Below are positions 42,917-52,313 of a DNA stretch of 64,000 bases, one piece after another. Each line of letters opens with the position of its first letter. Position 1 is the first letter of the stretch. The position numbers and the translations under genes are program-made. The notes below the pieces were generated by a model. It saw only the letters and a program-made list of their open reading frames with translations. It was not told the origin of the DNA and ran no database searches. The DNA comes from Nakamurella flavida (GTDB lineage Bacteria; Actinomycetota; Actinomycetes; Mycobacteriales; Nakamurellaceae), in contig NZ_JAUSQV010000001.1 in the NCBI RefSeq assembly GCF_030811475.1, positions 186,001-250,000 on the forward strand. The letters are read 5' to 3'.

Positions 42917-44158
42917 GTGAGCACCGAGGCACCACCTCCGTCGGCCGCCCCGCAGGATGCGCCGGCACGGCCCGTCCCGTCCGGTCGCCGGCGGGTGATC
43001 CTGCTGGGCTCGACCGGCTCCATCGGCACCCAGGCGCTGGACGTCATCGCCCGGCACCCGGACCGGTTCGACGTGGTCGGTCTGGCCGCCGGCGGTTCCC
43101 ACCCCGAGCTGTTCGACCGGCAGCGGGCCGCGCACCCGGGGGCACGGACCGCCGTCGCCGGGTCCGTCCCCGACTCCTGGTCCGGCCCCCGGCCGCTGAC
43201 CGGTCCGGACGCCGCCACCGAGCTGGTCGCCACCGTGGACGCCGACGTGGTGCTGAACGGCATCACCGGTTCGGTCGGCCTCGCCCCGACCCTGGCCGCG
43301 CTGCGTGCCGGCCGGACCCTCGCGCTGGCCAACAAGGAGTCGCTGGTCGCCGGGGGCTCGTTGGTCACGGGGCTGGCCCGGCCCGGGCAGATCGTGCCCG
43401 TCGACTCCGAACACAGCGCCCTGGCCCAGTGCCTGCGCGGCGGGAGTGCGGGGGAGGTGGCCCGGCTCGTGCTCACCGCCTCGGGCGGGCCGTTCCGCGG
43501 GCGCACCCGAGGGCAGCTGGCGGACGTGACCGTCGAGCAGGCCCTGGCCCACCCGACCTGGGCGATGGGTCCGGTGGTCACCATCAACTCGGCGACCCTG
43601 GTCAACAAGGGGCTCGAGCTCATCGAGGCGCACCTGCTCTTCGCCGTGCCCTACGACCGCATCGAGGTGACCGTGCACCCGCAGTCGGTGGTGCACTCCA
43701 TGGTGACATTCCGGGACGGCTCCACCATCGCCCAGGCCTCCCCGCCGGACATGGCCCTGCCGATCGCCCTGGGCCTGAGCTGGCCGGAGCGGCTCGGCGA
43801 TGTCGCGTCGGCCTGCGACTTCACCACCGCGTCCACCTGGACCTTCGAACCGGTCGACCACGACGCCTTCCCCGCCCTCGGGCTGGCCCGCCGGGCCGGG
43901 GAGGCCGGGGGAACCGTCCCGGCCGCGTGGAACGCGGCCAACGAGGAGGCCGTGGCGGCCTTCGTGGCCGGTCGGCTGCGCTTCACACACATTCCCGATC
44001 TGCTGGCGGGCATCCTGGACGAGGCCGACGGACTCCGGGGCAACCCGCGGGACCTCGAGGACGTCCTGGCCAGCGAGGAGTGGGCCCGCACCCGGGCCCG
44101 CGAGATGGTGCGCTCCGGGGTTCCCCGGCACACCCCCGCGCCGACGGCCGGGGTCTGA
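42917..44158 (+). CDS. dxr: 1-deoxy-D-xylulose-5-phosphate reductoisomerase
   Basis: A 413-residue enzyme of the MEP isoprenoid pathway. NADPH-binding motif [41 protein letters not shown], the flexible loop ASGGPFRG and the metal/substrate site [18 protein letters not shown] are all present. It converts DXP to MEP. The GTG start at 42917 has GGAGG at 42904-42908 (8-base spacer). It begins the dxr-rip1-ispG-GNAT cluster conserved with mycobacteria. Confidence 0.96.
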   Translation: MSTEAPPPSAAPQDAPARPVPSGRRRVILLGSTGSIGTQALDVIARHPDRFDVVGLAAGGSHPELFDRQRAAHPGARTAVAGSVPDSWSGPRPLTGPDAATELVATVDADVVLNGITGSVGLAPTLAALRAGRTLALANKESLVAGGSLVTGLARPGQIVPVDSEHSALAQCLRGGSAGEVARLVLTASGGPFRGRTRGQLADVTVEQALAHPTWAMGPVVTINSATLVNKGLELIEAHLLFAVPYDRIEVTVHPQSVVHSMVTFRDGSTIAQASPPDMALPIALGLSWPERLGDVASACDFTTASTWTFEPVDHDAFPALGLARRAGEAGGTVPAAWNAANEEAVAAFVAGRLRFTHIPDLLAGILDEADGLRGNPRDLEDVLASEEWARTRAREMVRSGVPRHTPAPTAGV

Positions 44159-44173
44159 TCGAGGGGACGGCGC

Positions 44174-45499
44174 ATGCCGGAGTGGTTGTGGGTGGTGGCG
44201 GGCTTCGTGCTGTTCGTCCTCGCCCTGTTGTTCTCGGTGGCCCTGCACGAGCTGGGCCACCTCACGTTCGCGAAGCTGTTCGACGTCCGGACCACCCAGT
44301 ACATGGTCGGGTTCGGCCGCACCCTGTTCTCCCGGCAGCGCGGGGAGACCGAGTACGGCCTGAAGGCGATACCGCTCGGCGGCTACATCCGCATGGTCGG
44401 CATGGTGCCGCCGGACAAACAGGGCCGACAGCGCATCACCACCACCTCGCTCGGCCCGGCCGGCATCGTCCGGCAGATCGTCGAGGACGCCCGCAACGGT
44501 GATCGTGCGCAGGTCAGCCCGGCCGACGAGGGGCGCCAGTTCTACCAGCTGCACCCGGCCAAGCGGATCGTGATCATGCTCGCCGGGCCGCTCATGAACC
44601 TGGTCATCGCGGTGTTCGTCTTCGCCGCGCTGCTGATGGGGCTGGGCGTGAACTCGCCGACCACCACCATCGCCGCGGTCAACGCCTGCATCATCCCGAC
44701 GTCCGACGCGGGGGCCGGTCGCACCTGCGCGCCGGGTGACGCACCCACCCCGGCCGCGGTCGTGGGTCTGCTGCCCGGGGACCGCATCGTCTCCTTCGGC
44801 GGTACCGCGGTGCAGACCTGGGACGAGCTCACCCCGCTCATCCGGGACTCCGCCGGGCAGACCGTTCCGCTGGTGTACGAACGTGCCGGGCAGCAGGTGA
44901 CCGTCCAGGTGCCCGTGACCGAGAACGAGCGCGGCATCTACGACGACGTCGGGAAGCAGATCGGCACCGAGCAGGTGGGCTTCCTGGGTGTGAGTGCGAC
45001 CACCGCCTACCAGACGCAGAGCTTCGGTACGGCGGTCGATCGCACGGGTGAGTTCATCGGCCGGGCCGCGCAGGCGGTGGTGAACATCCCCGCCCGGATC
45101 CCCGCCCTGTGGGACTCCATCTTCAGCGGACAGCCGCGCGACGTGAACACCCCGGTCGGCATCTACGGGGCCGGTCGGATCGGTGGCGAGATCCTGGCCT
45201 CGGACTTCAGTGCCAAGGACAAGATCTCGCTGTTCCTGAACCTGGTCGCCGGGTTCAACATGAGCCTGTTCCTCATCAACCTGCTGCCCCTGCTGCCGTT
45301 GGACGGCGGGCACGTGCTCGGCGCGGCCATCGAGTGGTTGCGGCGCGGTTGGGCGAAGGTCCGCCGCAAGGCCGACCCCGGGCCGTTCGACGTGGCCAAG
45401 CTGATGCCGGTGGCCTACGTGGTGGCATTGTTGTTCATCGGGCTCACCGTGCTGACCTTCGTCGCCGACGTGGTCAACCCGATCAAGCTCTTCGGCTGA
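44174..45499 (+). CDS. rip1: Site-2 protease (RseP/Rip1, M50)
   Basis: A 441-residue intramembrane zinc metalloprotease. The first helix contains the HELGH active site at 25-29, followed by [11 protein letters not shown]-type [11 protein letters not shown], a PDZ domain (about residues 190-290, [24 protein letters not shown]), and a C-terminal helix with [12 protein letters not shown] supplying the third ligand Asp. Mycobacterial Rip1 cleaves anti-sigma factors and so links envelope stress to transcription. RseA of the sigE cluster here is not a clear single-pass membrane protein, so its being a substrate is uncertain. ATG 44174 lies 15 bases after dxr. Confidence 0.95.
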   Translation: MPEWLWVVAGFVLFVLALLFSVALHELGHLTFAKLFDVRTTQYMVGFGRTLFSRQRGETEYGLKAIPLGGYIRMVGMVPPDKQGRQRITTTSLGPAGIVRQIVEDARNGDRAQVSPADEGRQFYQLHPAKRIVIMLAGPLMNLVIAVFVFAALLMGLGVNSPTTTIAAVNACIIPTSDAGAGRTCAPGDAPTPAAVVGLLPGDRIVSFGGTAVQTWDELTPLIRDSAGQTVPLVYERAGQQVTVQVPVTENERGIYDDVGKQIGTEQVGFLGVSATTAYQTQSFGTAVDRTGEFIGRAAQAVVNIPARIPALWDSIFSGQPRDVNTPVGIYGAGRIGGEILASDFSAKDKISLFLNLVAGFNMSLFLINLLPLLPLDGGHVLGAAIEWLRRGWAKVRRKADPGPFDVAKLMPVAYVVALLFIGLTVLTFVADVVNPIKLFG

Positions 45500-45561
45500 C
45501 CGGCCCCCCGGTCCGCCCCGTACCGCCCCTGCTGCACCCCGTGCTCGGAAAGGTCCTGCTC

Positions 45562-46794
45562 ATGTCGTCTCCCGTGTCCGCCTCCACCACCACGGCCACC
45601 CGCGTTCCCGGCGGGGCCGGCGGGCCGGCGGGCATCGGGTTGGGGATGCCGAGCATGCCCGCGGACCGGGTCGTGCCGGTGCTCGCGCCGCGCCGGAAGA
45701 CCCGCCAGTTGAAGGTGGGCGATGTCGGGGTGGGCAGCGACTTCCCGGTGTCGGTGCAGTCGATGACCACCACCAAGACCGCCGACGTCAATGCCACCCT
45801 CCAGCAGATCGCCGAGCTCACCGCCTCCGGCTGCCAGATCGTCCGCGTCGCCGTCCCGGACACCGACGACGCCGAGGCACTGCCGGCCATCGCCCGCAAG
45901 TCGCAGATCCCGGTCATCGCCGACATCCACTTCCAGCCGCGGTACGTCTTCGCCGCCATCGACGCCGGCTGTGCGGCCGTCCGGGTCAACCCCGGCAACA
46001 TCCGCAAGTTCGACGACAAGGTCGGCGAGATCGCCAAGGCCGCCATGGACGCCGGCATCGGCATCCGCATCGGGGTCAACGCCGGCAGCCTGGACCCGCG
46101 GCTGCTGGCCAAGTACGGCAAGGCCACCCCCGAGGCGCTGGTCGAGTCCGCCCTCTGGGAGTGCTCGCTGTTCGAGGAGCACGGCTACCGGGACATCAAG
46201 ATCTCGGTCAAGCACAACGACCCGGTGATCATGGTGCGCGCCTACGAGCTGCTCGCCGAGAAGTGCGACTACCCGCTGCACCTCGGCGTCACCGAGGCCG
46301 GCCCGGCGTTCCAGGGCACCATCAAGTCCGCCGTCGCCTTCGGCGCGCTGCTCAGCAAGGGCATCGGCGACACCATCCGCGTCTCGCTGTCCGCGCCGCC
46401 GGTCGAGGAGGTCAAGGTCGGCCTGCAGATCCTGGAGTCGCTCAACCTGCGCGAGCGGGGTCTGGAGATCGTCTCCTGCCCGTCCTGCGGGCGGGCCCAG
46501 GTGGATGTCTACACCCTGGCCGAGCAGGTCACCGCCGGTCTGGAGGGGCTCGACGTCCCGCTCCGGGTCGCCGTGATGGGCTGCGTCGTGAACGGGCCGG
46601 GGGAGGCCCGCGAGGCCGATCTCGGGGTCGCCTCCGGCAACGGCAAGGGCCAGATCTTCGTCAAGGGCGAGGTCATCAAGACCGTCCCCGAGGCCGACAT
46701 CGTCGAGACGCTCATCGAGGAGGCCATGCGACTGGCCGAGACGATGAAGGCCGCCGGCGTGGTCAGCGGCGAGCCGTCCGTCCAGCTGGCCTGA
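45562..46794 (+). CDS. ispG: 4-hydroxy-3-methylbut-2-enyl diphosphate synthase (flavodoxin)
   Basis: A 410-residue MEP-pathway enzyme (GcpE). A variable N-terminus of about 45 residues precedes the TIM barrel ([52 protein letters not shown]). The C-terminal [4Fe-4S] site uses the Cys residues of SCPSCGR and [10 protein letters not shown]. It reductively opens MEcPP to HMBPP. ATG 45562 has GGAAAGG 8 bases upstream. Confidence 0.96.
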   Translation: MSSPVSASTTTATRVPGGAGGPAGIGLGMPSMPADRVVPVLAPRRKTRQLKVGDVGVGSDFPVSVQSMTTTKTADVNATLQQIAELTASGCQIVRVAVPDTDDAEALPAIARKSQIPVIADIHFQPRYVFAAIDAGCAAVRVNPGNIRKFDDKVGEIAKAAMDAGIGIRIGVNAGSLDPRLLAKYGKATPEALVESALWECSLFEEHGYRDIKISVKHNDPVIMVRAYELLAEKCDYPLHLGVTEAGPAFQGTIKSAVAFGALLSKGIGDTIRVSLSAPPVEEVKVGLQILESLNLRERGLEIVSCPSCGRAQVDVYTLAEQVTAGLEGLDVPLRVAVMGCVVNGPGEAREADLGVASGNGKGQIFVKGEVIKTVPEADIVETLIEEAMRLAETMKAAGVVSGEPSVQLA

Positions 46795-46861
46795 TCCACC
46801 CGCCCAGCACGCCTCGACGCGACGACCCCGTCGATCGCCCCCGGAAGAGATCCCACCGCCC

Positions 46862-47698
46862 GTGATCCGTCCCGCCTTCTCCCGTGTGCTCGGGCCCGCC
46901 CACACCCCGGCGGTCAGCCAGGTGCTCACCGCCGACCCGGTCGCGTCCTGTCTGGTCAGCGCCCGGTTCGAGCAGGCCGGCATGAACCCGCACGGGCTCG
47001 GTGGCGACTTCTGGGGGTTGGGCGGTGGCCGGGACGGACTGCTGTTCGCCGGGAGCACCATGGTGCCGCTGGCCGGGTCCCCGGCCGCCATGCGCGCCTT
47101 CGCCGCCATGGCGGGCCGCCGCAAGCGGGGGTGCGCGACCATCCTGGGCCGGGCCGAGCTGGTGCTGCCGTTCTGGCGGGACCTGGAGCCGCGCTGGGGG
47201 CCCGCCCGCGACGTCCGGGCCGATCAGCCCCTGCTGACCTGCGTGACCGATCCGGCCGTCGCCGCCGACGACGGTGTTGAGGTGGTCCGCCCGGAACGGT
47301 TCGAGGAGTACTACCCGGCCGCGGTGGCCATGTTCACCGAGGAGGTGGGCGTCGACCCCCGGCTCGGTGACGGCGGACGGTCCTACCGCGCCCGGGTCAC
47401 CGAGCTGATCGGCGCCGGCCGGGCCTACGCCCGCTTCGACGGCGAGCACGTCCTGTTCAAGGCCGAGGTGGGCGCGCTGTCCCGGCACGTCGCCGTCATC
47501 CAGGGGGTGTGGATGCACCCGGCGGTCCGCGGCCAGGGGCTGGCCGCCGCGGCCCTGGCCGCGGTCGTCCGGTCGGTGCAGCAGGACCTGAACCGGCTGC
47601 CCAGCCTGTACGTCAACGCCCACAACACCGCCGCCCGTGCGCTCTACGCGCGGATCGGCTTCGAGCAGGTCGGGACGTTCGCCTCCGTGCTGTTCTGA
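46862..47698 (+). CDS. GNAT-family N-acetyltransferase (Rv2867c-like)
   Basis: 278 residues. An N-terminal DUF4081-like domain (GLGGDFWGLGGGRDGLLFAGSTMVPL) is fused to a C-terminal GNAT domain with the acetyl-CoA pyrophosphate loop GVWMHPAVRGQGLAAAAL and a final YVNAHNTAARALYARIGFEQVG. It acetylates an unknown amine. The position after ispG is conserved with M. tuberculosis Rv2867c (recalled). GTG 46862 follows a GGAAGAGA sequence. Confidence 0.88.
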   Translation: MIRPAFSRVLGPAHTPAVSQVLTADPVASCLVSARFEQAGMNPHGLGGDFWGLGGGRDGLLFAGSTMVPLAGSPAAMRAFAAMAGRRKRGCATILGRAELVLPFWRDLEPRWGPARDVRADQPLLTCVTDPAVAADDGVEVVRPERFEEYYPAAVAMFTEEVGVDPRLGDGGRSYRARVTELIGAGRAYARFDGEHVLFKAEVGALSRHVAVIQGVWMHPAVRGQGLAAAALAAVVRSVQQDLNRLPSLYVNAHNTAARALYARIGFEQVGTFASVLF

Positions 47699-47730
47699 AT
47701 GGTGCCGTTCTGGACCTGTGCTGTTCTGGA

Positions 47731-47768
47731 CGTGCCCCGGGACGACCGGCGGACGGGCCCGGGGCACG
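47731..47768. terminator. Bidirectional terminator candidate
   Basis: CGTGCCCCGGG (47731-47741) and CCCGGGGCACG (47758-47768) pair perfectly around a 16-base loop, between the convergent GNAT gene and the secretion locus. Confidence 0.7.
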
Positions 47769-47832
47769 GACATGCCGACGGGGCCCACGGGGGAGGCGAT
47801 CCCCGAAGGCCCCGCCAGGTTCTGCGTGTGGG

Positions 47833-49590
47833 CTACAGCTCGGCGTTCGGTCCGGCGAAGGACCGGGCCAGCTCCACGGATGCGGCCGTGCCCAGCCCGT
47901 CCAGCACCCCGATCCGCAGCGCGTCCACCTGGTAGCGGCCGGCCGGTACCGCCGGTCCGGTCGTCGGTGCACCGGGCTGGTCGGGCTGGACGTTCACCCG
48001 GATCGACAGGGCGTTCTGCAGCGGGGTGAAGATCGCTCCCACCAGGGTCACCACCGGTGCGGTCGCGGTGGCCAGGGAGGAGCCCAGCGTGGTCACCGCG
48101 GTGGTCAGGACCGGTGCGATGGTGGTGCCGACCGCCGCCGCGATCGTCGCCCGGACCGCCGGTGTGAGCGCGGTCCCGAGGATCGTGGCCAGGACGGGGT
48201 TGACCACGGCGAGCACTGCTCCCGAGAGACCGGCCGCAGCCTGAGCGCTCACCCCGAGCGTCGCCTGTCCGGTGGTGATGCGGTTCAGCGTGTCCTGCAG
48301 CGTCACGTTCACCGTCGCCACGTTGGTGATGGTGCCCAGGACGTTCAGCTGGAGATTGACGGCGAGGTTCACGTTGACCGTGGCCGCGCTGACGGCCTGC
48401 TGGGCTGCGGCCACCACCTGCGTCGTCCAGGCGTCGAGCAGGGCGCCGGTGCGGGCGACGAGCGCATTCACGACCGCCGCATTGATCAGCAGTTCGGTGT
48501 TGGGATCCAGTCCGTTCAGTCCGTTCGCCCCGTTGAGCAGCCGAGCGAGATCGACCCGGACCAGGCCGTTGGCCAGATCGATGGTGACGATCCCGTCGGT
48601 CAGTGTCTGGGAGAGCAGGGCGTTCACCGGGGCCAGGTCCACTGCCACCGTCGCGGTGGCGGTCACCGTGCCGAGCCCGAGGGCGCCCAGAACCGGGGTG
48701 ACGGCCGCCAGGACCTGGGCCCGCAGGGTGGTCGCGATCAGTCCGTTCGGCCCGCCGAGGGCGGCGATGGTGGTGTTGAGCGTGGTGACCGCGGCGGAGG
48801 CCGCGGTGCGGGCGCCGGCGACCACGGGCGAGTTCGTCTGCAGGGCGAGCGAGGCGATGCCGTAGTCACGGTCGACCACCACGGGTGCGGCCGGGTCGGT
48901 GACCCGGTTCTCCAGGGTCCGGCACCAGTCGAGCTGGGTCGAGGAGGCCAGGACGCCGACATCCACCCGGGCGTCGGCCAGCGCGGTCACCGCCGGGAGC
49001 AGGGCACCCAGACGGATCGTGGCCGCGGTGGGCAGGGAGGCGTCGGCGGGGGTGCCGGTCAGGCCGATCGCCCCGCTGTTGCTGACCAGTCCGGCCGCGC
49101 CGGCGGACTGCCCCGTACTGGGGGCCTGACCCCACTGGTTGTAGGCCCCGATCCGGCCGGCCGGCAGGCCGAGCTGCAGGCCGTTCCCCAGCGCCGCGTT
49201 GACGGCGCTGATGACGGTGGCGTCCAACGGGTTGGCGTAGGTGTTCGGGGCGACCGGGGGACGCGCCGGGACGGAACTCGAGACGGTCCCGGAGTTCAGG
49301 GCGGTGATGCCCTGCAGCTGGGCGAGGGTGTCCAGGTCGAGGCCCAGGACGCTGCCGTCCAGGAAACGCCCGCCACCCTGGGCGGCGTAGAGCCCCGCCG
49401 TGGCGCAGTCGCGGGGCACGCGCACCCCGACGGGACCGTTGACCCACTCGGCGTCGGTCCAGGAGGCCCGGACCGGCTGAGCGGCGACGGCGAGGCCGGT
49501 GCACAACACCAGACCGAAGGCCAGGGCGCGGGCGGCCCGACGGCCGGGGCCACCGCCGGTGTGCGGGGTCGTTCGACGGTGGAGGTTCAT
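47833..49590 (-). CDS. Secreted choice-of-anchor-G-type surface protein
   Basis: A 585-residue exported protein. The signal peptide spans residues 1-42 (ALAFGLVLCTGLAVAAQPVRA). The mature N-terminus SWTDAEWVNGPVGV matches the TasA-like protein of the same operon. The rest is almost entirely Ala, Val, Leu, Thr, Asn and Gly in beta-strand-like repeats (ATVISAVNAALGNGLQLGL, TVNVNLAVNLQLNVLGTITNVATVNVTL). It resembles actinobacterial choice-of-anchor G proteins, probably fibrous or adhesive. No C-terminal anchor is seen. The ATG overlaps the stop of the upstream gene (TGATG). Confidence 0.78.
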   Translation of the reverse strand: MNLHRRTTPHTGGGPGRRAARALAFGLVLCTGLAVAAQPVRASWTDAEWVNGPVGVRVPRDCATAGLYAAQGGGRFLDGSVLGLDLDTLAQLQGITALNSGTVSSSVPARPPVAPNTYANPLDATVISAVNAALGNGLQLGLPAGRIGAYNQWGQAPSTGQSAGAAGLVSNSGAIGLTGTPADASLPTAATIRLGALLPAVTALADARVDVGVLASSTQLDWCRTLENRVTDPAAPVVVDRDYGIASLALQTNSPVVAGARTAASAAVTTLNTTIAALGGPNGLIATTLRAQVLAAVTPVLGALGLGTVTATATVAVDLAPVNALLSQTLTDGIVTIDLANGLVRVDLARLLNGANGLNGLDPNTELLINAAVVNALVARTGALLDAWTTQVVAAAQQAVSAATVNVNLAVNLQLNVLGTITNVATVNVTLQDTLNRITTGQATLGVSAQAAAGLSGAVLAVVNPVLATILGTALTPAVRATIAAAVGTTIAPVLTTAVTTLGSSLATATAPVVTLVGAIFTPLQNALSIRVNVQPDQPGAPTTGPAVPAGRYQVDALRIGVLDGLGTAASVELARSFAGPNAEL

Positions 49591-50402
49591 CAGACTGTCC
49601 TCGTGTTCGTGCGGGACCGGCGTCCGGCCAGGGCCAACAGCAGTCCGACCGTGACCGCGCCCGCCCCGAGGGCCAGGAACGGCAGCAGGGCGAAACCGGT
49701 CCAGCTGAGCATTCCGTCCACCGGCGCCGAGGAGCCCGGCTGGGTCACCCCGGGATACCCGCCCGAACCCGGGTATCCGCCCGAGCCGCTCGGAGGGGTG
49801 CCACCGCCGGTCGAGGCGGGGTCGTCCCCGGCGGCGGTGAACCGGATGGCCAGCGAGATGTCGCCGACGGCGGCCCGCTGGGTGGTCTGGGTGGGTAGGT
49901 CGAGGGTGACCGCCACGTAGACCGGGTTCTGCTCGGTCAGCACGGGCAGAGCGACCGCCGGCTGCGGGGTGAGCCGCACCAGGGGGGTGGCGGCGACGAC
50001 CTCGGTGCTCCCGGTCGCGCAGACCGGCACGGTGTCGACACCGTCGGCGTCGGTCCACGGCTGGGCGCACGTCTGCAGCCGGGCCCGGTACCCGTCGTCG
50101 GTGGCGGCGCGGGTACCCCCGGCGCTCACCTGGACCTCGAGGCTCCCGCTGGTGCGGCCGTCCAGTTCGGCCAATACCTGCCAGGAGAAGGACTGGCCCG
50201 GTTCCAGGGACGGGATGACCAGCGGCACCTTCGACGAGCTCAGCGTCAGGTCACCGGGGGTGGCCGGCGGCAGCGGCTGCAGGGGATCGGCGGCCGCGGC
50301 CTGGACGGGAGCGATCAGCGCCAGCGCGAGCAGGCCGAGCAATGGCAGTGACCACCTGCCGATCCGGGTTCCAGCACGTTTCCCCACGACGGGACGTCTC
50401 AC
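49590..50402 (-). CDS. Exported protein with LSWTG C-terminal sorting-type signal
   Basis: A 270-residue protein with a signal peptide (about residues 15-38, WSLPLLGLLALALIAPVQAAAA), a beta-rich domain of about 150 residues (GDLTLSSSKVPLVIPSLEPGQSFSWQV) with two Cys, and a Gly/Pro/Ser/Tyr linker with PGSGGYPG repeats. The C-terminal tripartite anchor is LSWTG at 232-236, a hydrophobic helix and a basic end (RRSRTNTRTV). LxxTG plus helix plus basic tail is the layout of sortase substrates, though LSWTG is not a canonical motif and no sortase is in the window. It is coupled to the downstream anchor-G gene. Confidence 0.75.
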   Translation of the reverse strand: MRRPVVGKRAGTRIGRWSLPLLGLLALALIAPVQAAAADPLQPLPPATPGDLTLSSSKVPLVIPSLEPGQSFSWQVLAELDGRTSGSLEVQVSAGGTRAATDDGYRARLQTCAQPWTDADGVDTVPVCATGSTEVVAATPLVRLTPQPAVALPVLTEQNPVYVAVTLDLPTQTTQRAAVGDISLAIRFTAAGDDPASTGGGTPPSGSGGYPGSGGYPGVTQPGSSAPVDGMLSWTGFALLPFLALGAGAVTVGLLLALAGRRSRTNTRTV

Positions 50403-50497
50403 GTTGATCGGGCCTCTCCGCGAACGGACCGACGGACCTCAGTCAGTCGGACAATGGTGTGGAATGCAGGATCGGAACACGGCGGGGAGCCGGCCGA

Positions 50498-51082
50498 TCA
50501 GGATCGCGAAATCGCTTCGGTCGGTGGTTCGACCGGGTCTTCCCGGCGCCTGCGGGACGCATTCCCGGTCGGCCAGAACGTCCAGGTGACGAGGGCGGTG
50601 ATGAAAATCGTCATGGCGCCCAGGACCCACGGCTTGGCCAGGAATTGCACCACGTGGCCCAATTCCGGCGCGGATGCGATCACCCGCCGGACGGTGGTGA
50701 CCGGATAGGTCACCGGATCCGGCCCCGGGTTGGCGTCGCCGCGCAGGGTGAGCACCCGACCCGCCGCCGACCCGTCCGCCGCCGGGTCGATCTGCACGAT
50801 GCGGTGGGTGACGGGCAGGCTGACACCGGCCCTGCTCACGGTCACCACGTCACCGATGGCCAGATCGCTCGCCGGGACCTCGCGGACCAGCGCGACCGAG
50901 CCGGCCGGGATGGCCGGTGTCATCGATCCGGTCTTGAAGACGATGAGCGAGACGTGCAGGAACAGTGCAGCTGTCACCGCCAGCACACTGATCAGGCCGA
51001 GACCGGCGGCGGCGGTGAGCAGGACCTCGCGGATCCCGCTCACCCACCGCCGCCCCGGGCCGGTGGTGGCCCCAGAAGTCAT
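50498..51082 (-). CDS. SipW/ER-type signal peptidase I (S26B)
   Basis: A 194-residue protein with an N-terminal membrane helix (about residues 22-48), catalytic Ser53 in KTGSMTPAIPAGS, His93 in LPVTHRIV and Asp116 in RGDANPG. This is the Ser-His type of archaea, eukaryotes and SipW, not the Ser-Lys type of LepB. A second helix lies at about 150-170. It presumably removes the alternate signal peptides of the neighbouring WTDxEW proteins. ATG 51082 is 7 bases after the stop of the TasA-like gene. Confidence 0.9.
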   Translation of the reverse strand: MTSGATTGPGRRWVSGIREVLLTAAAGLGLISVLAVTAALFLHVSLIVFKTGSMTPAIPAGSVALVREVPASDLAIGDVVTVSRAGVSLPVTHRIVQIDPAADGSAAGRVLTLRGDANPGPDPVTYPVTTVRRVIASAPELGHVVQFLAKPWVLGAMTIFITALVTWTFWPTGNASRRRREDPVEPPTEAISRS

Positions 51083-51089
51083 CGCAGCA

Positions 51090-51761
51090 TCAGGGGAGGA
51101 GCGGGGCGACCGAGTCGGCGTTGAACAGCCACGCCGGTGCGATTCCCTGGCCCTGGACGGTGTCCGGGGCATCGTCCGGCAGCGTGATGACGAAGCAGAT
51201 GTCGCTCGTGTCAGCGGCATTGGCCGCGAGGACGATCGGCGTCGCCGGGTCACTGCCCACGGTCAGCGCGGAGCCCTCCGGCACCAGGACGTCGCCGGCG
51301 GCGAAGTCCTGGGCGTCGCAGTCGGCCTGGCTGACGCCGGTGTAGGCGCCGTAGGTGACGGTGTCGAACAGCGGCTGCTCCGAACCGTTCAGCACGGCCC
51401 CCGCGAGCGTGATGGAGGCCGCCTCGGACGTCGCCGTCGTCTGCAGCTGCATGGGCGCGGTGACCGTGTCGCCCGGGGTCAGTGCGGTGGCGGTGGGGGA
51501 GAAGACCAGTGCGCCACCGGGCGCGGTCTCCCGGTCGGTGAAGCCGACGCCGTCGAAGACGTTCTGCTGGACCTCGAAGGTGGAGGTCGAGATGGGATCG
51601 CCGTCGCCGTTGCCGGCGCCGTACACCCATTCGGTGTCGGTCCACGCGGCCAGCGTGACGGTGGCCCCGATACCGAGCACCGCACAACCGGCGAGCACGG
51701 CGCGGACCTTGCCCTTCCGACGCGGACGCTGGTGCACGGACTGCTGCAGTTCTTCGGACAC
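51090..51761 (-). CDS. TasA-like protein with SipW-dependent alternate signal peptide
   Basis: A 223-residue exported protein. A basic, Gln-rich N-region and helix (about residues 19-39, AVLAGCAVLGIGATVTLAA) is followed at once by WTDTEWVYGAGNGDGD, the pattern of SipW-type signal peptides. The mature part is a beta-sandwich-like domain with Cys residues (PGDTVTAPMQLQTTATSEAASITLAG). By analogy with TasA/CalY it may assemble into matrix fibres. It is the first gene of the four-gene operon. GTG 51761 has AGGAG with a 7-base spacer. Confidence 0.82.
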   Translation of the reverse strand: MSEELQQSVHQRPRRKGKVRAVLAGCAVLGIGATVTLAAWTDTEWVYGAGNGDGDPISTSTFEVQQNVFDGVGFTDRETAPGGALVFSPTATALTPGDTVTAPMQLQTTATSEAASITLAGAVLNGSEQPLFDTVTYGAYTGVSQADCDAQDFAAGDVLVPEGSALTVGSDPATPIVLAANAADTSDICFVITLPDDAPDTVQGQGIAPAWLFNADSVAPLLP

Positions 51762-51889
51762 GGCTTTTCTCCTCGTGCAGAAACGGTGGGCGGGATGCGC
51801 GTTGCCGCGCGACAGCAGGTCGGGGCACACCTGTGCCGTGGGGCGAAAGGATGTGAACCGAGGAAGATCGGACGGGCTGCTCGGCTGCG

Positions 51890-51905
51890 CACCGGATATC
51901 CGGTG
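51890..51905. promoter_or_regulatory. 16-bp perfect palindrome CACCGGATATCCGGTG
   Basis: Uninterrupted palindrome about 130 bases upstream of the TasA-like start, in the probable leader. With no loop it is more likely a protein site than an RNA hairpin. Confidence 0.55.
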
Positions 51906-52010
51906 AATGGACGACCGTCCCGGTCGGTGGCCTTTCGTGTGGGGCCGGCCACCTTCCGAAGCAAACAATAAGCATTCCCCCATGCGTTTCCTATCGCCCG
52001 GCCGGGGGTC

Positions 52011-52027
52011 TGTCCGGCGCCCGGACA
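52011..52027. promoter_or_regulatory. 17-bp dyad TGTCCGG-CGC-CCGGACA
   Basis: Perfect 7-bp arms with a 3-base centre, upstream of the minus-strand promoter-like sequence of the secretion operon. Candidate operator. Confidence 0.5.
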
Positions 52028-52140
52028 AGGCCGGGACATCACCGGCCGTGGAACTCTGCAGTGGCGGGAGAGTAGGCACGAATGGTCGGGTCGTGTGTTC
52101 CCGGCGAAGATGGAAGATCATTCGTTGGCGTTGCGGCGTG

Positions 52141-52146
52141 TAATAT
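52141..52146 (+). promoter_or_regulatory. Candidate extended -10 (TGTAATAT) of the AraC gene
   Basis: TAATAT at 52141-52146, preceded by TG, is the closest match to the -10 consensus in the window. It would leave a leader of about 165 bases before ATG 52314. Confidence 0.4.
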
Positions 52147-52313
52147 CGTGCGCGCTGCACCGGCCGTTCGACATTTCGCGTCACAAACGATCATCACTGT
52201 TGGTGGTTCCCTGTGACCGGGCATTGATTCGGCGGCCGGAGCGTGATGATGTGGACGTGACGAGGGACCGGGTGTTCGTGCGCCCGGTCCGACGACCGTT
52301 GGGGGAGACGGCC

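Larger units (their letters stand above)
51762..52313. other. 552-bp regulatory region between the secretion operon and the AraC gene
   Basis: The longest gene-free stretch, and more AT-rich in places than its surroundings (for example 51960-51990). It holds a 16-bp palindrome (51890), a 17-bp dyad (52011), a minus-strand GGAAAC with TATTGT promoter-like pair near 51966-51992, and a plus-strand TAATAT at 52141. No gene is supported. Confidence 0.5.

Noticed and set aside
41819-45313. Very long open frame on the minus strand (over 1100 codons)
   Set aside because: It lies antisense to dxr and rip1, which have clear motifs and ribosome sites. Its translation is low-complexity His/Gly/Arg/Asp-rich, typical of the shadow of high-GC genes.
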